64,000 nt of DNA from Caminicella sporogenes DSM 14501 (GCF_900142285.1 NZ_FRAJ01000009.1:1-64000); one strand, 5' to 3'. Positions 37,576 through 47,900 are shown, counted from the stretch's first letter. The notes: a model not told the origin generated them from the letters alone. Numbers and translations are program-made.

Positions 37576-39138
37576 ATGAATCATAAAATCAAAAGAGCCG
37601 TATGTTTAGCATCTATTTCAGCACTATTTTTTGCAGCTCCATTGAGCAGTTTTGGAGAGGAATATTTTAAAACTGATTTTGATACATCAGATAATAGAGT
37701 AAAAGCTGTATTCAAAATAAATAGCAGAGAGTACAGTATAGGAGATATAAAAAAGAGTATAGATTCTGCTCCATATATAAAAGATGGAAGAACTATGCTT
37801 CCGGTGAGATATGTTGCTGATGCAGTAGGGATAGATGAAAAAGATATAGTGTGGAATCCAGAAGATAAAACAGTAACGATATTTAAGGGCGATAAAATAA
37901 TACAGCTTACTATAGGAAGCAATATACTTTCTACGGACGCAGAAAAGATTACTATGGATACTGAAGCGGAAATAAAAGATGACAGAACTTTTGTTCCGGT
38001 AAGCTATATAGCAAAGGCATTAGGAGTAGAAGTAGATTGGGACGATACAGATAAAGAAGTTACTTTTTATTTAGATAGAGAAATAAAAAAAGAAGCTGAA
38101 GAAAATTCAAAATCAAATTATGATTATGATTTAGATATGCTTTATAAAAAAGCATTAGAAAGCAGTAATGAATACAAGATAGCTCAGGCTACTTTAGAAA
38201 AAAATGAGATACTTAAAGATGATGCAGAAGACGACCTTGATTATATTCCAAGTATAGGGGAAACCCCGGCTGGTTCTCCTGCTGAAGCTTTGGCAAGTGG
38301 TACATTCTTAAAAGTAGAAAACAGCAGGATAGAGTACAGAAAAGCTAAGAAAGATTTAAAAGCATTAAAAGATAAAATAAATTATCAGGTAAAGAGTGCA
38401 TATTATGATGTAATAAAAGCTCAAAACAGTTTAGATATAGCTAAAGAAGCTTTAAACCTATATAAAAAATCAATGGAGCAGTCGCAGTTAAAATATAAGC
38501 TTGGGATTATAAGCAAGACTGAAGAAACTAAGGCTGTAAAAGAATATGAAAAAGCTAAAGAAACTTATGAAAAAGCATTAAAAAATTTAGATATGAAGTA
38601 TCAAAAGTTAAATAAACTTGTAGGGTTTGAACCGGAAAAGAGATATGTTTTAGATACTTCATTAAAAGTAAAATTAAATGATGATAATGACCCTGAAAGT
38701 CATATTGGAGGAATAATAGAGGAAATACCTGATATATGGTATGCAGAGCAAAAGGCAAAATTAGCAGGATTAAGTGTAGATGTATATGTATTTAATGTGG
38801 GAAATCCGCCTTATGCTGCGGCTGAATTAGATGAAAAAACTGCTAAAATGACTGTAGCAGAAGTTAAAAAGAATACAAAACAAAGTCTCAGAGATTTATT
38901 TAATAGTATGAAAATATTAGAAAAGCAGTATAGAGAGCAAGTGGCAGAACTTGAAAAGGCAAAAGAAGATTTAGAGACAGCTGAGCTTAATTTTAAAGTT
39001 GGCAATACTATAGAGTTAGTTGTAGATAAGGCAAGATTAAATTATGATATGATAAAAAATGATATAAAAAATACTATAATGGATTATGATTTGTTAAATA
39101 TGGTTTACGAAAAGCCTTGGGTTTCATCTGGACAATAA
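37576..39138 (+). CDS. Stalk-domain protein fused to a TolC-like coiled-coil domain
   Basis: The 520-residue secreted protein has a signal peptide (1-27, LSSFGEE), an N-terminal stalk pair (about 35-170: SAPYIKDGRTMLPVRYVADA; KDDRTFVPVSYIAKALGVEV), and a C-terminal region (about 185-515) with the layout of an outer-membrane efflux protein: long helices with YQVKSAYYDVIKAQNSLDIA and QSQLKYKLGIISKTEETKAV, then a second repeat KQSLRDLFNSMKILEKQYRE with AELNFKVGNTIELVVDKARL. The beta-strand insertions that span an outer membrane are not evident. RBS AGGAGGGAC precedes ATG 37576. In a single-membrane bacterium this would be a wall-associated rod rather than a pore; cooperation with the RND pump at 23673 is an inference. 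Confidence 0.82.
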   Translation: MNHKIKRAVCLASISALFFAAPLSSFGEEYFKTDFDTSDNRVKAVFKINSREYSIGDIKKSIDSAPYIKDGRTMLPVRYVADAVGIDEKDIVWNPEDKTVTIFKGDKIIQLTIGSNILSTDAEKITMDTEAEIKDDRTFVPVSYIAKALGVEVDWDDTDKEVTFYLDREIKKEAEENSKSNYDYDLDMLYKKALESSNEYKIAQATLEKNEILKDDAEDDLDYIPSIGETPAGSPAEALASGTFLKVENSRIEYRKAKKDLKALKDKINYQVKSAYYDVIKAQNSLDIAKEALNLYKKSMEQSQLKYKLGIISKTEETKAVKEYEKAKETYEKALKNLDMKYQKLNKLVGFEPEKRYVLDTSLKVKLNDDNDPESHIGGIIEEIPDIWYAEQKAKLAGLSVDVYVFNVGNPPYAAAELDEKTAKMTVAEVKKNTKQSLRDLFNSMKILEKQYREQVAELEKAKEDLETAELNFKVGNTIELVVDKARLNYDMIKNDIKNTIMDYDLLNMVYEKPWVSSGQ

Positions 39139-39160
39139 ATAGTATTGGGGGAGGGATATT

Positions 39161-39916
39161 GTGAAAAGGACAAAAAAGTATAGTTATTTTATGATAGGAA
39201 TGATTGTCGGCATTTTGATTTCAATAGCAGGAGTTGCATTTGCTGATGGCTTTAGTCAAGTAAGAGTATGGCTTGCAGGAGATTTAACTTTTAAATTCAA
39301 TGGGATGAAAAAGAGACTTCCTTATGGACAGACTTCTTTGATATATAAAGATAGAGTTTATGTACCTGCTAGATTTATAGCTGAAAATATTGGAGCTAAG
39401 GTCAAATGGATAGCAGAGAGCAGAACTATTGAAATCAACTATAATGAAAGAGAATCAGTTAAAAAAGAGGAAAAGGAAGAAATAACTTCTGATAAATCTG
39501 TAGAAGATAATGTTAAGAAAAATGATGATTATGATAAATTGCCTATAACACAAAAGTTTGATGAAGCGTATATAACAATCACAGGTCTTCATTTTGATAA
39601 AGATATGTTGAGAATATATCTAAAAGTAGAAAATAAAGGAGATGTTCCAATACAAATTGATCAGATAGCTACTAAGATGATAGTAGACGACAAAGAATAT
39701 TTCCAAGATGACTTAACTAATGTTTTATTTCCTTATGATAGAATATGGTTTAATGATATAAAAAAAGATGATGAAATTAAAGGCGAAATAAAAATGCCTC
39801 CAATAGATAAAGATACTAAAAAATTATCTGTATTTATAAAAGTAAGAGAAAATAATTTATCTAAAAAAGAAAAAGTTATCAGATATGATATAGATTTAGA
39901 AGATGAAAATAATTAA
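39161..39916 (+). CDS. Stalk-domain protein with a DUF4352-like C-terminal domain
   Basis: The 251-residue protein has an N-terminal signal or anchor (about 9-29, IGMIVGILISIAGVAFADG), one stalk unit (about 40-95: YKDRVYVPARFIAENIGAKV, then WIAESRTIEI), an acidic Lys/Glu linker (about 98-125), and a beta-sandwich C-terminus of the telobox/DUF4352 type (about 130-250: ITGLHFDKDMLRIYLKVENK). GTG 39161 follows GGGGGAGGGA. It lies 22 bases after the stalk-TolC gene and is likely co-transcribed, ending at the terminator 39918-39945. Exact function unknown; probably extracytoplasmic. Confidence 0.78.
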   Translation: MKRTKKYSYFMIGMIVGILISIAGVAFADGFSQVRVWLAGDLTFKFNGMKKRLPYGQTSLIYKDRVYVPARFIAENIGAKVKWIAESRTIEINYNERESVKKEEKEEITSDKSVEDNVKKNDDYDKLPITQKFDEAYITITGLHFDKDMLRIYLKVENKGDVPIQIDQIATKMIVDDKEYFQDDLTNVLFPYDRIWFNDIKKDDEIKGEIKMPPIDKDTKKLSVFIKVRENNLSKKEKVIRYDIDLEDENN

Positions 39917-39917
39917 G

Positions 39918-39945
39918 GCATCTAATTTTAGATGCTTAATTTTTT
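39918..39945 (+). terminator. Terminator of the stalk-TolC / stalk-DUF4352 unit
   Basis: GCATCTAA (39918-39925) and TTAGATGC (39928-39935) form an 8-bp stem, followed by TTAATTTTTT. Confidence 0.88.
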
Positions 39946-39977
39946 CTAGTTAAATATTACTATTTTATTACAAAAGT

Positions 39978-40004
39978 GAAAATAATAGAGGATATTTTCG
40001 ATAT
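39978..40004 (+). promoter_or_regulatory. Sigma-D-like promoter before the SLH gene (weak)
   Basis: GAAA-N15-TTCGATAT matches TAAA-N15-GCCGATAT at 9 of 12 positions with ideal spacing. No good sigma-A promoter is seen in the same gap. It is the weakest of four such sites in the window. Confidence 0.35.
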
Positions 40005-40070
40005 ATATAGAATTTTAATAAGTGAAAAATACTACGGAAAAACATCTTACAAAGGAGGATTTTATAAAAT

Positions 40071-41984
40071 ATGAAAAAGAGATTAATTGCTCTGTTGACA
40101 GTTCTTATGATATTCAGCAGTACAGTATGTGGATTTGCTGCTGTTAAGTTTTCAGATGTCAGCAGTAATCACTGGGCAAGAACTTTTATTGAGAAGATGG
40201 CAGATAAAGGCATTATAAAAGGATATTATGATAGCGTTAAGGGAGTTAAGGTTTTTAAACCTGAAAGTCCTGTTACATATATAGAAGCAGTTCAGATGAT
40301 ATATAATACTTTAAAAGCGTCTGATAAGCTTAAGAGTGAAAGTGGACTGGATACTAAATATGATGTAATTTTGAAAAATCTAAATATTCCAACTTGGTCT
40401 AAAAGAGCTGTGTCATATGCTTTAGAGTATGATATAATAACTTTTAATGAGCTTAGAAGCTTTATGAATGGTAAAATAGCAAAGTATGCTCGTAAAGTTG
40501 ATATAGCAGTATTTTTAGGAAGGGCTATAGGCGTAGATGGTAATTCCAGCAATATATATACTTTACCTTTTATAGATTCAGAAATGATAATTGGAAAAGC
40601 TATTCCATATGTAGATTTTCTCACAAAGAAAGGAATAATCAAAGGAGATTCTTCAAATAAATTTAATCCTAACAGTATAGTAAATCGTGCTGTAATGGCA
40701 ACTATGTGCTCAAAAGTATATGATTATCTTATTTCACATGAAGAAGTTTTGAATAAGGAAGATGAGATAAAAGATTCAAATGGAGATACTCTTATTAATG
40801 ATAATAAGAATAATGAATCAAATGAGTCAGATAATAAAATTTATGGAGTTATAGATTATATAGCTGAAGATACAGATATGATAGTAATAAAAGATTTAGA
40901 AGGAAATACAAAAGTTTATAATTTAAAAGGTGTTTCTATAAGAAAGAAAGGTAGAAAAGTTCGTATTGATGATTTGAAAAAAGAAGAAGAAGTTGAACTT
41001 GTATTTGATAAAGGAAAACTTAAAGAAGTTAATGTAACTAATTCTAAAGTATATTTTGAAGCTAAAATAGAGAAAATAGTTGATTTTGATGATTACTACC
41101 TTCTAAAGACTAGAAATGCTGACAATCTTCTTATAAAGAAAGATTTTAAAGTAGATGATGAAACAGTTATATATTATGGTGATGACAAGGTTTCTATAGG
41201 AAGAATAGAAGAAGGAGATTATGCTGTAATCAAGCATATTGGAGATAAAGCACTTGAGATACAATTGAAGTCTGAAGAACAGGTATATGATGGTATTCTT
41301 GAGTCAGATGTAATATTTAAAGATAAACCAGAGCTTAAAATAAGATTGAATAATAATAAAGTATTAGAATTTGAAATAGATGATAAAGCTTATATAAGAA
41401 GAGACCGCAGAAAAGCTGATTTAGATGATTTATCAAAGGGAGATATAGCAACAATAACTGTGCAGTACAATAAAATAGTTGAGATAATAGCTAGTAGTAG
41501 AAGTGAAAAAGATAAAGATGAAGGTAGAATAAAACAGATAGTAATTGGAACTCCATCTAAGATTACGATAGTAACTGATGATGACGAGGAAGCAACTTAT
41601 GAAGTAGCACGAGATGTAGATGTAGAGATTGATGATGAGGATGCAGAGTTAAATGATTTAGATATAAATTATTATGTAAAACTTGATATAGAAAATGGAA
41701 GAATTGTTGAAATTAGAGCTGAAAAATCTAAGAGTGATACAAATATAACAGGTAGAATAGTTAAAATTTATAAAGATTATGATAGATTGACAGTTAAATA
41801 TTATGATAAAGTAGAAGATAGATATAAGAGAGTTTCTGTTATAGTATCAGACAAGACGAAGATAATATCTTCTGATGGAGATTCAATAAGATTAGGTCAT
41901 CTTAAAAGAGATGTTCAAATATTTGTCAGCGGATATTTTGATGAAGACATATTTGTAGCAGATAAGATAATTGAGTTAGAATAA
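40071..41984 (+). CDS. SLH-domain surface protein with five beta-rich modules
   Basis: The 637-residue secreted protein has a signal peptide (1-24, STVCGFAAVK), three N-terminal SLH repeats (about 26-85 FSDVSSNHWARTFIEKMADK; 105-150 WSKRAVSYALEYDIIT; 165-222 IPYVDFLTKKGIIKGDSSNK), an Asn/Asp/Glu-rich linker (about 225-258), and about five tandem modules of 70-80 residues (YGVIDYIAEDTDMIVIKDLE; YDGILESDVIFKDKPELKIR; GRIKQIVIGTPSKITIVTDD; ITGRIVKIYKDYDRLTVKYY). The modules resemble those at 26984 and 30410. AAAGGAGGATT precedes ATG 40071. The SLH part should bind the wall polymer; the modules face outwards. Confidence 0.88.
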   Translation: MKKRLIALLTVLMIFSSTVCGFAAVKFSDVSSNHWARTFIEKMADKGIIKGYYDSVKGVKVFKPESPVTYIEAVQMIYNTLKASDKLKSESGLDTKYDVILKNLNIPTWSKRAVSYALEYDIITFNELRSFMNGKIAKYARKVDIAVFLGRAIGVDGNSSNIYTLPFIDSEMIIGKAIPYVDFLTKKGIIKGDSSNKFNPNSIVNRAVMATMCSKVYDYLISHEEVLNKEDEIKDSNGDTLINDNKNNESNESDNKIYGVIDYIAEDTDMIVIKDLEGNTKVYNLKGVSIRKKGRKVRIDDLKKEEEVELVFDKGKLKEVNVTNSKVYFEAKIEKIVDFDDYYLLKTRNADNLLIKKDFKVDDETVIYYGDDKVSIGRIEEGDYAVIKHIGDKALEIQLKSEEQVYDGILESDVIFKDKPELKIRLNNNKVLEFEIDDKAYIRRDRRKADLDDLSKGDIATITVQYNKIVEIIASSRSEKDKDEGRIKQIVIGTPSKITIVTDDDEEATYEVARDVDVEIDDEDAELNDLDINYYVKLDIENGRIVEIRAEKSKSDTNITGRIVKIYKDYDRLTVKYYDKVEDRYKRVSVIVSDKTKIISSDGDSIRLGHLKRDVQIFVSGYFDEDIFVADKIIELE

Positions 41985-41988
41985 TAAA

Positions 41989-42017
41989 ATCCCCTACCTA
42001 TTTAATAGGTGGGGGAT
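41989..42017. terminator. Bidirectional terminator between convergent genes
   Basis: ATCCCCTACCTATT and AATAGGTGGGGGAT form a 14-bp stem with one G-T pair and a one-base centre. A-rich sequence to the left supplies the T-run for the - strand gene and ACTCTTTT lies on the right. Confidence 0.85.
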
Positions 42018-42023
42018 ACTCTT

Positions 42024-42779
42024 TTAACGGTAATATTCATATTTTTTTTCTAATTCATTATCACTATCATCCCATATATATCTGGCAATTCTATCATCAT
42101 CTCTATCGTATACAATAACTTCTATATCTTCATTAAATTTTCTATCAATTTCACGGCATATATCTTCGATAAATTCTCTAAAATCGCTTTTATCTCTATC
42201 TTTCCAATCATCAGAGTTTCTATCAAATCTGCCGTACATTTTTACAATAATATCGTCATTAGAATCTTGATATAGTCTATAATCCTTAAAATATAAATCT
42301 TCATCGTCATCATATCTGTCATATTTATCTTCTAATAAATCTTCTAAGTCATCAAGCAAATCATCATCATTTCTATATGTCTTTCTGCTTGAAGTTGAGC
42401 TTTTGAGCATTGCAAGTTCAGCTTCTTTTTGTGCAAGTTGAAATCTTAAATTATTTATCTCTAAATTTTGTCTATCCAATTTGTATTTAAGTGCACTAAG
42501 AGATAAGTTTCCATCAATAGAAGCTAAAGAATAAGTGTTGCTCTGACTGTCCCATTGAATACTTAGCCCCATATTTCTAGCTAAATCGTTTAAAGATATA
42601 TATGCATTACCATTATAAATAAAAGGTGCATTTGTAAATGTCCACTGTTTACCATCCATATAAATTTTAATATCATAAAACCATGCAGTTATATTTTGGC
42701 TGTAAGTGCTTCCAATTGAAATGGTAAAGCCTAGTATAAAGATAAAAATTAGCGAAAGAATTAAAATCTTTTTTTTCAT
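42024..42779 (-). CDS. Secreted stalk-like/coiled-coil acidic protein
   Basis: The 251-residue protein has a signal peptide (about 1-28, SIGSTYSQNITAWF). Residues about 37-95 resemble a single stalk unit (IYMDGKQWTFTNAPFIYNGN; AYISLNDLARNMGLSIQW), followed by a coiled coil (about 93-128: LKYKLDRQNLEINNLRFQLA) and a very Asp/Tyr-rich region (about 135-170), then a mixed alpha-beta C-terminus (about 170-251). GGGGGT lies about 10 bases before its ATG at 42779. It is divergent from the Ig-like protein gene and convergent with the SLH gene. The role is unknown; it belongs to the surface set by signal peptide, stalk unit and position. Confidence 0.75.
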   Translation of the reverse strand: MKKKILILSLIFIFILGFTISIGSTYSQNITAWFYDIKIYMDGKQWTFTNAPFIYNGNAYISLNDLARNMGLSIQWDSQSNTYSLASIDGNLSLSALKYKLDRQNLEINNLRFQLAQKEAELAMLKSSTSSRKTYRNDDDLLDDLEDLLEDKYDRYDDDEDLYFKDYRLYQDSNDDIIVKMYGRFDRNSDDWKDRDKSDFREFIEDICREIDRKFNEDIEVIVYDRDDDRIARYIWDDSDNELEKKYEYYR

Positions 42780-42851
42780 ACTTAATTTACCCCCTATAAG
42801 TAAAAAATTTATAGTTATTAGTTAATTTGACATATCTGATTATCTATTATT

Positions 42852-42879
42852 ATATCGGAAAAATTATACAAAATCATTA
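42852..42879 (-). promoter_or_regulatory. Sigma-D-like promoter of the - strand gene
   Basis: On the - strand TAAT-N16-TCCGATAT reads toward the stalk/coiled-coil gene. It is the inverted counterpart of the site at 42946-42973: about 15 of 16 bases around the two -10 elements (42850-42865 and 42960-42975) match as an inverted repeat. Confidence 0.45.
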
Positions 42880-42945
42880 ATTTAATGAAATTGAAATAAC
42901 AATTTTACTAAATATTTGGTAAAATAATACATGTGGGAAGTTATA

Positions 42946-42973
42946 TAAATTTTACATAATATTTTGCCGATAT
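42946..42973 (+). promoter_or_regulatory. Sigma-D (sigma-28)-like promoter of the Ig-like/IPT surface pair
   Basis: TAAA (42946-42949)-N16-GCCGATAT (42966-42973) matches the full sigma-D consensus at every specified position with one extra spacer base. The translation start at 43020 is about 40 bases beyond the expected transcription start. Confidence 0.7.
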
Positions 42974-43019
42974 AAAGAGTGAGGAATTGAGTGGAAAAAA
43001 CTTTGAAGGGAGATATTTT

Positions 43020-44933
43020 ATGAGTGCATATAGATATATGGGAAAGAGATTATTTTTTTTAATAGTTGTGATGTTAATATCAAATTTAATTATTCAGCCT
43101 TTGAATGTATATGCTTTAGATGATCAATTAGAGGGTGATAGTAAGGAACCTGAGTGGACGAAAAAGGCTGAAATAGTTTATAGAGAAAATACAGTTGAAG
43201 GAAAAGTATATAGTGATGAAGAAGAAAAAATTATTTTTACATTTGAAAATATTTTATCTCCGGGTCCATCAACTCCAATAGTTTTATATTCTGATTCGGA
43301 ACTAATGCTTTCTACAACTTATCAAGAAGTTTATGGAGATGATTTTAAAAATATAAGTTTTGCAAATGAAAATATAGGCAGCATAGGTATATCTAAAATA
43401 GTATTTGATTATTATTATGAAGATGATATTAAAAAGACTAAAATATACATATATCCTAAAGAAGCATTGAGGTATGGAGAAAATTATTCTTTAAATATTG
43501 ATGGCAGTACATTTCAGACTAAAAGTGGAGAAAGTCCAAAAGATATAAAAGTAGAATTATTTATAAGCGATACAGCAGAGTATAAGATAAAACAAACTTA
43601 TCCTGAAAATAATGCTTCATGGTGTGATGAAAAGAGGCTTAAGCATGATAAGACAGATGATTTTGTATCTGATTATTTCTTTATAAAAATTACTTTATAC
43701 GATGAAAATGGAAATTTAGAGCTTAGTAATATAGCTTCTGTTAAAAATATACAAGTTAAGCCTGAAGGAACAGATTCAAATTTTTTAGATTCTAGTTTTA
43801 TAAGTAAAATAGAAAGTGTACAAGATGCTGTTTATAAGCAGGAAAAAATAGATAACTTTTTATTTGTAAAAAATACTGCTGATAAAACAGCAACGCTTTA
43901 TATACCAGTAAAACAACTTTTGTCAGGAACTAAGTATATTGTAAGTATACCATCCGGTGTTTTCTATTTTCCGGGAGATAAATATGGAAATCTTTCTATA
44001 ACGTGGTCTTTTATGACTTCAACAGAGCCTGTTGTTGCAGATGTTGTGACAGCTACCGTTTCAGAAGATTATGATGAAGATGAGCCTATATACATACAAG
44101 GTGATTTTTTCTACGAAGATGGTATTGAAGATAATAAAAGCGTGTATATAGGTGAAGAAAGGGCAGAAAGAGTAAATGTAATAGAAAAGACTGTACTTGA
44201 AAATGGAGTAGAAGTTGTTAAAAAATATTTAGAAGTTTATCTTCCAGATGGTTCTGACAGATTAAGACCCGGTATATACAATATAGAAGTAAAAAATGAT
44301 TTTAATCATACTACTAAAATTTTAGCAGTACTTAGTGTAGTAGAATCAGGAGAATATGTACCTAATGAAGATTATAAAATTAAAAAAGAAGAAAGAGAAG
44401 GAGAAGTAAGAGCAAGTATAGATGTAAGTGAAGACACACTGATGCTTAGCTCAAGTTATGCTGATGACAATTATTTAAAGTTAGATTTAGATGAATTGAT
44501 GGGTGAGGAAGTATTCTTAAGAAAAATAAAATATACTGCAGATAAGGGAGATGTACTTGATATTTTAGAAACAAAATCTACTTGGGCTGATATAAGTCTT
44601 TATAAAGTTAGATTAGATGATAATAAAACTAGAGATGATATAATTATAGAACTTGGAAGGATAAACCCTACTCTTGAAAAATCACTAAAATATAAATTGT
44701 TTGGAAAAGTAATAAAGTCTGATTTTATAAAGGTATCTGGTGAAAATTATAAAATAGACAGCGTATTTTTGAGAATACCTTTTAAAAACAGCAGTGGAAA
44801 ACATTTGAAAGTTTTAAGATATGATGAAGCAACCAGAAATTTTTATGAAGAAGAGTTTTCTGTAGATTTGGTGGAAAAAAGAGTAAATGTAAAAAGCATT
44901 TCTAAAGGTATATTTGTAGTAGTAGAAGGTTAA
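43020..44933 (+). CDS. Secreted protein with Ig-like (SbsA/Big-type) domains
   Basis: The 637-residue protein has a long signal peptide (about 1-34, LNVYALDDQ). The body contains extracellular beta-sandwich regions: a bacterial Ig-like segment (about 100-335, with YGENYSLNIDGSTFQTKSGE and LLSGTKYIVSIPSGVF typical of SbsA_Ig), a region like an IPT fold (about 345-435, EDEPIYIQGDFFYEDGIE), and a C-terminal domain (about 450-637) ending LKVLRYDEATRNFYEEEF and SKGIFVVVEG. It resembles the extreme C-terminus of the giant IPT protein encoded 14 bases downstream, so the two are probably co-expressed partners. ATG 43020 has AAGGGAG 7 bases upstream; an in-frame TTG at 42987 has no such site. No wall-anchoring motif is seen. 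Confidence 0.75.
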   Translation: MSAYRYMGKRLFFLIVVMLISNLIIQPLNVYALDDQLEGDSKEPEWTKKAEIVYRENTVEGKVYSDEEEKIIFTFENILSPGPSTPIVLYSDSELMLSTTYQEVYGDDFKNISFANENIGSIGISKIVFDYYYEDDIKKTKIYIYPKEALRYGENYSLNIDGSTFQTKSGESPKDIKVELFISDTAEYKIKQTYPENNASWCDEKRLKHDKTDDFVSDYFFIKITLYDENGNLELSNIASVKNIQVKPEGTDSNFLDSSFISKIESVQDAVYKQEKIDNFLFVKNTADKTATLYIPVKQLLSGTKYIVSIPSGVFYFPGDKYGNLSITWSFMTSTEPVVADVVTATVSEDYDEDEPIYIQGDFFYEDGIEDNKSVYIGEERAERVNVIEKTVLENGVEVVKKYLEVYLPDGSDRLRPGIYNIEVKNDFNHTTKILAVLSVVESGEYVPNEDYKIKKEEREGEVRASIDVSEDTLMLSSSYADDNYLKLDLDELMGEEVFLRKIKYTADKGDVLDILETKSTWADISLYKVRLDDNKTRDDIIIELGRINPTLEKSLKYKLFGKVIKSDFIKVSGENYKIDSVFLRIPFKNSSGKHLKVLRYDEATRNFYEEEFSVDLVEKRVNVKSISKGIFVVVEG

Positions 44934-44947
44934 GGTGGTGAGTTAAA

Positions 44948-47900
44948 ATGAATATATTTAAAAGAATTTTGGCAGTAGTAGTTTCGCTGATAATGATTTT
45001 TACAGGACTGCCTTTAAGTGATATTTTAGCTTATGGATTTGACTCACAAAATTTTAAAGTTGATAAAGTTGAAATATATAAAGTTTATGATAGAAATAGA
45101 AATCCAAAAAGTATGATACTTAGTATTCGAGGAGTAAATTTAAAAGACGCACAGATATTTATAAATACAGATGTAGGAGCATATATACCTTTGACTGACA
45201 GGCAAATTAATGAAGAATATTTGCTTCAATTTGGATTAAATGAAAATCAAATAGGAAAGACAATTTTAATTGGCAATGTTTCTATAGAGATTAATGAAGG
45301 TGAAATGCCTACTCTTTCTGGAATTACAAGAACTGTTGAGAGAGGAAAAGATGACCTTGTAATTAGTGGAGCTAATTTAGATAAAATCAAAGATAATGAT
45401 GAGATAAATGCAAGATATGGTAAAGGAAGTTCTCAAACTTATTTTGCCCCATCATATTTTAATGATTCTTCACAGGTTACTATACCTAAGCCTACAGGTG
45501 AATTAGGTCTTCAAAATATAGTATTTGAAAAGAAGACAACTGTAAAGAAAGATTTTCCGGAGTATGCAGATACAGATGTTTCTGTAGAAGTAAGATATAC
45601 TTATGAAGACCAGTTTAGATTTGTAGATGAATTATCTAATTTAAGTGATTTAAATATATTCCCAAATAGAGGAGAAAAGGGAGACAAGGTATATTTTACT
45701 GCTAAAACTTTAGATAATTATGATGTATTTTTTCTTAAAAAAATAGATGGTACAGAACCATATACAAGAGAAAACATGGGAAAAAATAAGACTTTCAAGC
45801 AAGATTCCGGTGCAAATGAAGATGAAGATGTTCTTACTGTAGAAGTTCCAGACATTGAAATAGGGGAGTATTATATAGTACTTACTAATGCAATATCAGA
45901 TAATGGAGACCCTATGGAAGAAATAAATCAAACTTATGTTGTAAGAGTTGACAACAGCGACCCTTCATCACCACCAGAAAAATTTTATGTAATAGATGGA
46001 AGTACAAAACCTTCTATATTAGGTGTGCAGCCTAATAGTGGACCGGATACTGGACAAAAGACTACGATAACCGGAGAATTTTTAGGAACTTTAAAAATAC
46101 CAGAATTTAAGCCAAATGATGAAAGTAAGTTTACTGCAAGAGTAGAAAGTCCTATAGGAGATGCTGATAAAGAAACTTTAAAAATTTCATATGATGATGA
46201 CGATATACAAGGTAATGTCATAGGAAAATATAGAGATTTTGATGTTGAAAGCGTTGAGAGGACCATATCTGTTATAATAGGAGGTAGAGCTACTTTTGCA
46301 GCTGATAGTTCAGGAGAAAAGTACGATTATAGTTTTACAGATACTTTAGATACGATACAGATTTTCACACCGCAGATAAATGATGCAGAAGAAAATCCAG
46401 TTAAGGATGTAGTTATTGAAATAACAACTACATTTAAAACTTCTGATGGTAAAAGTATTGTTTTAAAAGATAGGGCAGAGATGAAAGATGGATATACTTA
46501 TGTGCCAAGCAAAATTACTCCAAAGATAAAAGAAGTAGTTCCAAATAAAATTCATGTTGAAAAAAGTGGAGACAAATACAGTCCAAAGGAGATTACTATA
46601 GGTATATATGGAGAAAATTTTACTGTCCATAAGTTTGTATACGGAGATGACAATACAGAAATTACAAGGTATCCAATAATAGATTTAGGTCCTGAAATTC
46701 ATCTTAACCCAAATGAAGACAGTACTATAGAGTTAAAAGTTTTTAATGAGCAGGGACAAGAGTTAGATGGAACAGAAGGATTAGAAATGGGCAGTAAAAT
46801 ACTTGTTAAAATACCTGCTAATAAATTAATTACAAATTTAGGTAAGACTTATGTTAGAGTTACAAATCCTGTGAGAAATTCTTTAAATCCGGGTATTTAT
46901 GACCAGCTAGCTGATGCTATAATGTTTGTTTTGCCAGCGGAAAATAAAATACCTGTTATAAGTGAAGTTACGCCTAATGTAGTTACAGTAGATGGTGGAG
47001 AAGAAGTTTGTATAGAGGGTAGCAACTTTCAGGATGGAGTAAAAGTATTTATAGATGGTATGGAAGTAGAAAATATAAAGAGGTCAGAAGATGGTAAAGA
47101 GATAACTTTTACTGCACCTCCCGGTAGAGAAGGAGAAACACAACTTATAGTTATGAATGTAGAAGGCGGTATGGATACATATCCTTTTACTTATGTTACA
47201 ACTTATACAAATCCAAAGATAATAGATTTTTCACCGAAAAAAGGTAATACGGGTACTTTAGTAGTTGTAGAAGGAGATAATTTTCTAAAACCGGATCCTA
47301 CTGCAAGCGAAGATGAAATATTTAAACTTATAGGCACCAGAATACTTTTAGAGGGTAAAGATATAAATGAGTACAATAGAGATCCTGAGACTAGAAAAAT
47401 AGAGCTTACTAAGTACTCGGCACCTTCAGGAAAAGAGCTTATAAAACTTACTTTAGATGGTAGTGTAGAGGCTGAAGATTATTATCACAGTATAGTTTTA
47501 AAAGATGAAGAAAATAAAAAGTTTTATATTGTAGATGTGGATGCAGATGGTAATGTAGTAATAAGTGATGGAGTTAATGAAAACTATAAAATAATAAATG
47601 ATGGCGGCAGTTTAAAAGCAGAAAGAGAAGGTGTAGGCTTATTAGATGTCAGTGTATATTCTGATAAGATAACTATAGGAACTAAAGAACTTTTGATTAT
47701 GACTCCATTCTTAATACAAGATGGAGAAATTGTTGGAGATAATGTAAAAGTATTCAGTAAAAATAAAATATATTTTAAAGTTCCTATTCTCAATGTTGAT
47801 GGTTATTATGATGTTACGGTAGTAAATCACGATACAAAAAAGGATTCAAAAATAGATGAAGAAGGATTTTATTATTATAGACAGCCTCAATCTAATCCCG

